DNA from: Anadara kagoshimensis
Lineage: Eukaryota; Mollusca; Bivalvia; Arcoida; Arcidae
DNA: 64,000 bases
Direction of reading: 5' to 3'
Assembly: GCA_021292105.1 (NCBI GenBank)
Contig: CM037868.1
Span: 35,590,876 to 35,654,875, forward strand
The first letter of the stretch is position 1, and every line of letters starts with the position of its first letter. This document shows, one piece after another, positions 60,701 through 64,000 of the stretch. The translations under genes and the position numbers were made by a program. Below the pieces are notes generated by a model that was not told the origin of the DNA, ran no database searches, and was given only the letters and a program-made list of their open reading frames with translations.

Positions 60701-63451
60701 ATGACAGACACATTCTGGCCTGTCTAATTATGGAAGAAACATGAATATAATACTTGGATGTTTTTGTGATGTTTCAAAAACATCCAAAGCAAGCCTATCA
60801 GACTTGCAATAACCATGGGATAACTGTTAATCAATATTCTTATGTATGACCTATTGGATTTCTCTTGAATACATTTAAAGGCTTCTTTTTAAATGTTGTT
60901 TTATACCCTTTCAAGATTATTTCACACATATCTGGGAAGTCAATTTTAAATGTTGGAGGAAGTCGGAGTACCCAAATAAAACCATCGACCCACTGTGAAA
61001 TCTTTCTCAGATAAGACACGAGTCAGATTCAAACACGCAGCCTCAGTGCTGAAAGACCTCATGATCCATACATTAGCAACATTAGTAGTGGCAGGCACAA
61101 AAACTGACACAGTATCAACAAAGAAAAAAGATTAAAAACTCTTCCATTTAAAGCACAACACCCTCCCATATGTTTTGGCATTAATATCAACAAGAAACAC
61201 AGAGCCATAATCGTGTCTCTGCATCTTCCTCAATTTGAGATAAAGATTATTTACCTTCCTCCACCAAAGATTTGTTGCATCACCATAATCATATAGCAGT
61301 TCTGCCCCTATGTCAATGTCTGCTTTGGCAAAAATGGCAAGGTGGCATCTTCCATCCACCACAACTTTTTTAACTGCACAGTTGGCATCTTTGTCAGAGT
61401 CATTTACCAGTGAACCTGCCCTTCCACACATGTTGGTAGCATCAATGCTGCAAGCACAAAATAAACATTTCAATTTTTTTCTCTCCAAAATAAAATCAGT
61501 TAACATGCTTGAATACTTATAATCTCTCAAAAAGTAACAACCAAGTTAAACATTTCTGTGATGTAATTTGAAAATGGCCTGGCGTAAACTTAGAATTCGA
61601 ATAGAAAATAAGATAAGGCTGGTCAGAACAGTGGAAACAACACAAGTCAATGTTCAGCAATAACTTGTGTATATATTTGTGTTTTTTCAAATAACTTACA
61701 AGTGCAAGTTATCAAAATCAATAACTTTAATAAGTTACACCACTTAGTTACTACTTATAAGCATGTTTTTGTGTATGTGAAAATTAAAAATATAAATGCT
61801 GAGTTCAAGCCTCTGCGAGGACAAATTATTTCATGCGGAAAAAGTTTGTCAATAGTCTGGGCATTTCGGTTTCCTCCACCAAAAAGTGACTACCCATGAG
61901 CAAAATAATCTTGAATGGGCATAAAATATCATAAAAGCTAGAAATGGTAGTAATACAACCATGAAATTTGTCTGCACAGACTAATGTATCAGTGTACCAA
62001 TTTTCACCAAAGTTGGACAATAAGTCTAATAGATCTATACAAAGATTGTCTTGAAGTACCAAGAAATCACATATGTAAGGCAGGAGCTGTCTATACTCAT
62101 TACTGAGGTGGACTTTCATATATTTCATAAATATTCAACATGATCAAAGAACATACAGCTAGCTAAACAATAAATGTCACTCTGGTGAACTCCAACACTT
62201 CCTCCCATATCTTAACAAATGCTGACAATGACCCAAGAATGACAACACAACTTTCCAAATTCTTCAAGACCAAGCCAAACTTGCATGTATACATAACATA
62301 TAATTACCACATATCTTTATCATTGTGTCTAAAATAATACATGAAGCATCTTGGATACAAGGAATTTCTTTGACGCCTCAAGTACTTTTCTTCTTGCAAA
62401 TCTGCCTCTTCCTTACAAAGTAAATCACCTGCATATTCCAGCAGGAAATCTCCTTTCTGAAATGACTTGCTTGTAAAAACACCATATCCTAAAATAATTA
62501 AGAAAGGACTTTTTACTGTTTCATGATTGATGTGTAAGTTACATACATGTATGAATCATGAAAATAGATTATACATGCAAACATTACATATTATATGTAT
62601 ATGCATGTATATATCAATAATAGAGTATTGTGCATATACAGTAAAACCTAGTTGTATTGCCCCTCAATAACTTTGCTACATCACTTATTGCCACACCATT
62701 TAGAATTTCCAAAATTGATTTCTTCTATGTTTTTCTTTATAAGTGTCCCTCAATATATAACACCAAACTTCCTTATAATGCCAAAATCTCACTGAACAAA
62801 TGATAGCAATGAATCAAGGTTTCACAGTATTTGATGATCAAGAGTAGCACTTGGAAGACTGGATTTATGTTATCACCTTTCCTTCTTCCATATTGTGTTG
62901 GATATCATCCTGAGAAATCAATATCAAATCGAGATCCGGGATTTAATTTCAGACAATAGAAAACACTTAAAAACTTTAAAATCAGCCAAATGGACACTTA
63001 CTTGTCTTGAATGTGCCTTGAATTAAATTTCTGCTCAAATAAGGGTTGGAAAAATTTTTATTACATGTTTATGCCATTTTGCCACAAAAAAGTGAAATAC
63101 AGTGGTGACACAACTAATATGTGGTACCCGTCAGATGATTTATCTGACTTCAAGTGACTTAAGATCATGTTTACACATTACCATAACAAGAGATCATGAT
63201 TTTATCTGATCATCTGATGCTCACTATGGTAAAGTTGTAGTAAGCAATTTTACTCAGCAATATTAAGCAATATCTTTTAAGTTGTTTGAGCTATTACCAG
63301 TGCTTACGTATTACATATATATAGATGGGTACATACCTTTAATCTTGCTAATATATTTTATATCAAAACCCTCTTGGTCTTTTCCTTCTTTTATTATGCG
63401 AACAGCCTTGGCTGTAGGGTTTTCTCTTTTAGTTCTTTTCATTTTCAGCAT
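42511..63451 (-). CDS. Gene B: SET / octapeptide-array / zinc-finger / tyrosine-recombinase-like / SANT protein
   Basis: Minus-strand exons followed by ag/gt sites and phase: 63,451-63,337; 62,488-62,308; 61,447-61,255; 60,489-60,338; (candidate 58,915-58,857); 53,176-53,114; 52,628-48,415; 47,744-47,465; 46,782-46,669; 46,041-45,960; 44,075-43,953; 42,715-42,511. With the candidate exon, and two 1-base breaks corrected, the total is 1,927 codons including the stop. Domain order: SET, Asn/Gln/Asp/Pro octapeptides, C2H2 and C2HC fingers, recombinase-like catalytic domain, acidic linker, Myb/SANT-like end. From memory, unnamed fish proteins share SET, fingers, recombinase-like and Myb parts. 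Chromatin or DNA binding is inferred. Alternative: two genes, with the SET part ending at a TGA just after 60,338. Confidence 0.7.
43080..43760 (+). mobile_element. Possible LINE ORF1 relic in gene B intron
   Basis: Less AT-rich than its surroundings, with Lys/Gln/Ser-rich overlapping frames. The phrase KSPSTLWQNKSCWRKRK near 43,300 recalls basic ORF1-like proteins of invertebrate non-LTR elements. No reverse transcriptase nearby. Weak call. Confidence 0.25.
43953..44075 (-). CDS. Gene B acidic linker exon
   Basis: Acceptor 'ttgaaag' right of 44,075, donor 'gaag/gtagtt' left of 43,953. In phase 1, out phase 1. Encodes about 40 residues, half of them Asp/Glu (e.g. VDEEMDVEVDKEDVEEM). It joins the recombinase-like part to the SANT-like end. 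Confidence 0.8.
44340..44705 (+). mobile_element. SINE-B copy in gene B intron
   Basis: Head 'tggtcgaggggttaagacg' and 'ggtctctcaccactgtgag', then a body and a tail ending in 'aaccaaccaacc'. Diverged from the 3,161 copy. Confidence 0.7.
45195..45320. repeat. Bivalve tail-repeat fragment
   Basis: 'ttggtgttttacatctcttc', 'aagattatttcactcatg' and 'gtagagaaaaccagtg' in the usual order. Confidence 0.5.
45960..46041 (-). CDS. Gene B exon following the recombinase-like core
   Basis: Acceptor 'gaattacag' right of 46,041, donor 'gatg/gtattt'. 82 nt, in phase 0, out phase 1. Encodes VSHLLLAVESGQVNKWKGKK and then LEDITLD, the helix that follows the catalytic tyrosine segment in this family as I remember it. 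Confidence 0.8.
46669..46782 (-). CDS. Gene B exon with recombinase-like LGH and Tyr motifs
   Basis: Acceptor 'gtttttag' right of 46,782, donor 'aaag/gtaaat'. Exactly 38 codons, phase 0 to 0. Encodes FEMLANHLGHDVKTHKENYR. 'LGH' matches the second catalytic His box and the Tyr of ENYR sits where the nucleophile is expected in tyrosine recombinases. Confidence 0.85.
47465..47744 (-). CDS. Gene B exon with recombinase-like T-x-x-R box
   Basis: Acceptor 'ttttgtag' right of 47,744, donor 'cccag/gtatgt'. In phase 2, out phase 0. Encodes GKSRKN (candidate beta-hairpin Lys), NPYIFARL and STSLRKYIATVSQ. The last corresponds to the H-x-L-R-x-x-x-A-T box of tyrosine recombinases, with the His replaced by Thr. 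Confidence 0.85.
48415..52628 (-). CDS. Gene B giant exon: octapeptide array, zinc fingers, recombinase-like N-part
   Basis: Acceptor 'acttccag' right of 52,628 and donor 'gacag/gtaatt' left of 48,415. The first about 840 codons are degenerate octapeptides (VQPTQDDI, VQPTQDEM, VHPTQDEM) encoded by a 24-bp unit. After 50,118 come an acidic segment, a basic KRKKRFTKRKRVKK stretch, a C2H2 finger (CTFC...H-x4-H, about 49,561-49,625) and a C2HC finger (CEYC...H-x3-C, about 49,310-49,370). A helical domain follows, ending in FNKRRRAEVKDL at about 48,520-48,555, the R-x-x-E box I of tyrosine recombinases. One extra base at 52,051-52,060 breaks the frame inside the array. Without that correction the longest frame is 1,259 codons and opens with about 45 out-of-frame residues. 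Confidence 0.85.
50118..52600 (-). repeat. Coding 24-bp minisatellite (about 100 octapeptides)
   Basis: The plus-strand unit is 'cttgtgtaggttgtacaata' plus 'tcat'. Variation is mostly at codon positions that swap Ile/Met, Asp/Glu and Pro/His, and the frame is kept for about 2.4 kb apart from the break at 52,051-52,060. Short 'gtgtaggtt' duplications give QPTQPTQ variants, multiples of 9 bp. Older, more varied units (VQPLPD, VQPSLDG) lie at the N-terminal side. Confidence 0.95.
53114..53176 (-). CDS. Gene B small exon before the array
   Basis: Acceptor 'ctttttgcag' right of 53,176, donor 'agag/gtaatg' left of 53,114. 63 nt, in phase 1 and out phase 1, which matches the phase of the giant exon. 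Encodes CLKKMPVFLNCFRHDLSWAR. Confidence 0.65.
54063..54260. mobile_element. MITE-4 copy in gene B intron
   Basis: 'ttattgggccattgccccaa', 'tgttggattccc' and 'gtgtccctttgat' as at 39.3 kb. Confidence 0.7.
54420..56390. other. Gene B intron, mostly unannotatable
   Basis: A molluscan-repeat 5' end (caagaggctcatggggct) at 54,420, a T-rich/(ATT)n stretch at about 55,000-55,050, and short open frames without supported homology. A further small gene B exon could be hidden here. Confidence 0.4.
56395..56540 (-). repeat. Bivalve tail-repeat fragment
   Basis: 'ggagtaatattgttttaatc', 'cccagtcaagattatttcac' and 'gagtgcctagagaaaatc' in standard order. Confidence 0.65.
57175..57570 (+). mobile_element. 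Two tRNA-like SINE heads in tandem, (GA)n between
   Basis: Heads at about 57,180-57,275 (B box gggttcgagtc) and about 57,465-57,560 (acatagctcagttgttaca). Both continue 'gctgcatttttctttt' / 'gctacatttttcttct' and 'ctgttaca'. A (GA)n run lies at about 57,390-57,412. Confidence 0.6.
57925..58110 (-). CDS. SAP-like exon, possibly of a separate or dead gene
   Basis: The minus-strand frame encodes EQVNDLKSYLKSRGIL and then KNDLI, followed by a helical segment (HQLAKELQL). This resembles the SAP-type helix-turn-helix that opens several transposon-derived proteins in bivalves (memory, unchecked). It ends at an in-frame TAA with no strong donor, and I find no downstream domain. It could be a relic in the gene B intron, or an extra gene B exon: an acceptor at 'ataag' about 25 bases upstream would suit the phase, but it has no pyrimidine tract. 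Confidence 0.3.
   Translation of the reverse strand: MMKDFATEQVNDLKSYLKSRGILSHLYLKNDLIGVHQLAKELQLKNIDSESDYQNSFLVKL
58857..58915 (-). CDS. Candidate gene B exon linking the SET part to the rest
   Basis: The acceptor 'acagtttcag' is good; the donor 'attg/gttggt' is poor. 59 nt would enter in phase 2 and leave in phase 1, exactly what is needed between 60,338 and 53,176. Encodes VSLDDIECISHKEWEDIGI, which looks like real protein (balanced, helical). Accepted only as a candidate. Confidence 0.35.
59058..59421 (+). repeat. Molluscan interspersed repeat, both ends
   Basis: It starts 'acaagaggcccatgtgggcc' and ends 'gatgagctaaaa', the same ends as the family at 41.6-42.5 kb and 54.4 kb. Internal deletion copy. 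Confidence 0.6.
60338..60489 (-). CDS. Gene B exon 4, post-SET segment
   Basis: Acceptor 'tatttacag' right of 60,489; donor-like 'agaaa/gtgagt' left of 60,338. Encodes about 50 residues including EKYMWAKLPGIPKKMKWPV. If the donor is not used, the frame ends two codons later (AAG TGA), giving a stand-alone SET protein. The strong gtgagt favours splicing. Confidence 0.7.
60885..61060. repeat. Bivalve tail-repeat fragment
   Basis: 'tttcaagattatttcacaca', 'aatgttggaggaagtcggag' and 'taccc' in standard order. Confidence 0.5.
61255..61447 (-). CDS. Gene B exon 3: SET domain C-terminal half
   Basis: Acceptor 'tgcttgcag' right of 61,447, donor 'gaag/gtaaat' left of 61,255. In phase 2, out phase 0, 64 codons. 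Contains CIDAT, SLVNDSDKDANC (the N-H-S-x-x-x-N-C box, with Asp in place of His), DGRCHLAIFAKADI and GAELLYDYGD. These blocks are those of KMT5A-like SET proteins. The YDYGD catalytic Tyr is present. Confidence 0.85.
62308..62488 (-). CDS. Gene B exon 2: SET domain N-terminal half
   Basis: Acceptor 'attattttag' right of 62,488, donor 'tgtg/gtaatt' left of 62,308. In phase 1, out phase 2. Encodes GYGVFTSKSFQKGDFLLEYA, the G-x-G cofactor-binding opening of SET domains, then an Arg/Glu-rich insert and CFMYYFRHNDKD. Confidence 0.85.
62640..62825. mobile_element. TIR-like element fragment in gene B intron 1
   Basis: 'acagtaaaacctagttgtat' and 'taacaccaaacttccttata' resemble the element inserted in the Gypsy at 31.4 kb. 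The right end is unclear. Confidence 0.45.
63337..63451 (-). CDS. Gene B exon 1 with start codon
   Basis: ATG at 63,451-63,449 (a second in-frame ATG lies 3 codons later). Donor 'aaag/gtatgt' left of 63,337, out phase 1. Encodes a basic N-terminus (MLKMKRTKRENPTAKAVRII) leading directly into the SET opening in exon 2 (ISKIK/GYGVF). The placement and length agree with SET proteins in which the domain starts near residue 40. No promoter element identified. Confidence 0.75.
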
Positions 63452-63619
63452 ATTGAAACTGTTTTAATTAAAAAAAATATTGTAATTTATGTCACCTAAA
63501 CATGCTAAATCATAATTGTCATTTTCTAAGAATAAATGTGTTTTTACCACCCCGTCCTAAAAATTTGGATGGTAAGATCAAATTTAGGATAAACAACTCT
63601 AACTTTAATACAGTTGAAT

Positions 63620-63850
63620 CCTGTTATCTTAAACTTCATGGGAATTAAAACAGTTTGACTTATCCAAATGCCAAGATAAAAGGAGTGTGAAGTTGTGAAT
63701 GACACTCAAAATGGGAGGAGTGAAGTGGAGTAATGGAGTTTTACGCCCTAATCAAGATTCTTTCACTTATATTGTGGTGATCAGTTTAGAGGTGGTGGAG
63801 GAAGCCGGAGTGCTGTGATCTGTAAGCGCACACTTTAGACCACCGAGGCT
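63620..63850. repeat. Repeat fragments upstream of gene B
   Basis: 'acagttgaatcctgttatc' and 'acagtttgacttatccaaat' look like a decayed MITE-3-type element. 63,715-63,840 is a bivalve tail-repeat fragment (ggagtaatggagttttacgc, ctttcacttatatt). Confidence 0.5.
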
Positions 63851-64000
63851 TCTCAAAATGGGAGGGCATGTGCAGGGTTTTACACAACTTTTCAAAAATG
63901 TGGTTTTTTGGGACTCCAATAAAAAAATAAATGGGGTCCAAACTTTCAAATGTAGGTCCCATAACTGAATTAAATTAAAAGTATTAATTATATAATTATG

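Overview
The window is AT-rich, intron-bearing, repeat-dense animal DNA. It carries tRNA-derived SINEs, many terminal-inverted-repeat (TIR) elements, a decayed Ty3/Gypsy element and the recurring 'gacgttaaac' SINE-tail sequence that I associate with bivalve genomes. A mollusc, most likely a bivalve, fits best; this rests on repeat style and remembered protein families, not on a search. I see no prokaryotic features, no genuine tRNA or rRNA gene and no CRISPR array.

Layout. 1-14,650 is accessory DNA: SINEs, TIR elements (MITE-1, MITE-2), tandem repeats and microsatellites, with no gene. 14,657-17,845 (+) holds gene A, a four-coding-exon gene for an unrecognised Ser/Pro-rich basic protein (about 470 aa if one apparent 1-base deletion is restored). 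17,850-30,100 is again repeat country, including a 160-bp near-perfect palindrome at 27.07 kb and a five-unit 168-bp array at 28.1-29.1 kb. 30,115-36,053 (-) is a dead Ty3/Gypsy element (gag, zinc knuckle, protease, RT, RNase H, integrase in order) flanked by about 98-bp direct repeats and itself invaded by a TIR element. 37.4-39.3 kb is a 24-bp minisatellite field.

42,511-63,451 (-) is best read as one large gene, gene B. Splice sites and phases can be followed exon by exon. Its product would have a SET methyltransferase-like domain, an in-frame coding minisatellite of roughly 100 octapeptides (type VQPTQDDI), two Cys/His zinc fingers, a tyrosine-recombinase-like domain (Arg ... Lys ... T-x-x-R ... 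LGH ... Tyr), an acidic linker and a Myb/SANT-like C-terminus. I remember unnamed predicted proteins of similar order (SET, zinc fingers, recombinase-like, Myb) from fish genomes; the octapeptide block is the striking addition here. The link between the SET half and the rest is the least certain point: one 59-bp candidate exon fits the phases.

Three single-base frame breaks (gene A near 16,040; gene B near 42,645 and 52,055) interrupt otherwise clean coding sequence. They are either consensus errors in the assembly or signs that both genes are decaying.
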